Assembly: GCA_022826505.1 (NCBI GenBank)
Contig: JAJDUQ010000052.1
Span: forward strand, 96,703 to 160,702
Length of the DNA stretch: 64,000 nucleotides
Direction of reading: 5' to 3'
Source: Gammaproteobacteria bacterium
GTDB lineage: Bacteria > Pseudomonadota > Gammaproteobacteria > HK1
The notes beneath the pieces were generated by a model that was given only the letters and a program-made list of their open reading frames with translations, had not been told where the DNA came from and made no database searches. How positions within the stretch are numbered: the stretch's first letter is position 1; each line of letters begins with the position of its first letter. The position numbers and the translations under genes are program-made. Positions 63,964-64,000 of this stretch are shown piece after piece.

Positions 63964-64000
63964 CCGACGAGATGGCGTAGCGGCCCGGGCCCGCCTCGCG

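Overview
The window is high-GC DNA with densely packed genes, and it looks like the chromosome of a gammaproteobacterium. The best lineage clue is the minus-strand run pyrG-kdsA-eno-ftsB-ispD-ispF-truD, with darP and pepN nearby. That order is classic for Gammaproteobacteria. I saw no rRNA, tRNA, transposase, integrase or CRISPR array. Most long ORFs on the opposite strand are shadows caused by the high GC content.

Region A (1-22968) is an unusual accessory island of exported proteins. Five carry caspase-like (peptidase C14) domains with an intact His/Cys dyad and a signal peptide or signal anchor, each with different partners: caspase-DUF4384 (cut by the window edge), a plain caspase, WD40-caspase, OmpA-caspase-DUF4384 and caspase-FGE. 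Interleaved are three stand-alone DUF4384 proteins plus a decayed fourth copy, a TPR/OmpA protein, a 972-aa surface protein with an autotransporter-like barrel, an ECF sigma factor coupled to a membrane vWA protein, and a 1107-aa protein with sixteen ~48-aa repeats ending in an FGE-like domain. I read this as an envelope-located sensing or effector system built round caspase-fold proteases.

Region B (23344-28715) holds msrP-msrQ (periplasmic methionine sulfoxide repair), a small exported protein with a CHASE2 adenylate/guanylate cyclase, and an Smr-domain protein.

Region C (28828-46435) is one minus-strand operon of 19 genes, mostly joined by 4-5 base start/stop overlaps. It encodes a type II fatty-acid/polyketide-like pathway: two ACPs, a malonyl transferase, three ketosynthase genes (one a KS-CLF fusion, one lacking a catalytic His), two ketoreductases, a degenerate SDR-like protein, a dehydratase and a thioesterase. 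It also encodes a six-TM protein fused to a FeeM-like N-acyltransferase, a GcvT-like protein, a Lol-like ABC transporter, a LolA-like carrier, TPR proteins and an outer-membrane barrel. No enoyl reductase is present. The inferred product is an unsaturated (polyene-like), possibly N-acylated lipid delivered to the outer membrane.

Region D (46778-58143) is housekeeping: a small lipoprotein, truD, ispF, ispD, ftsB, eno, kdsA, pyrG, darP and pepN. Region E (58225-63963) holds a CmcJ/NvfI-type protein, a TauD-type dioxygenase, and the start of a polyamine-type ABC uptake operon (ATPase, glutamine amidotransferase, binding protein) whose permeases presumably lie past the window edge. A 110-bp imperfect tandem duplication follows the dioxygenase gene.
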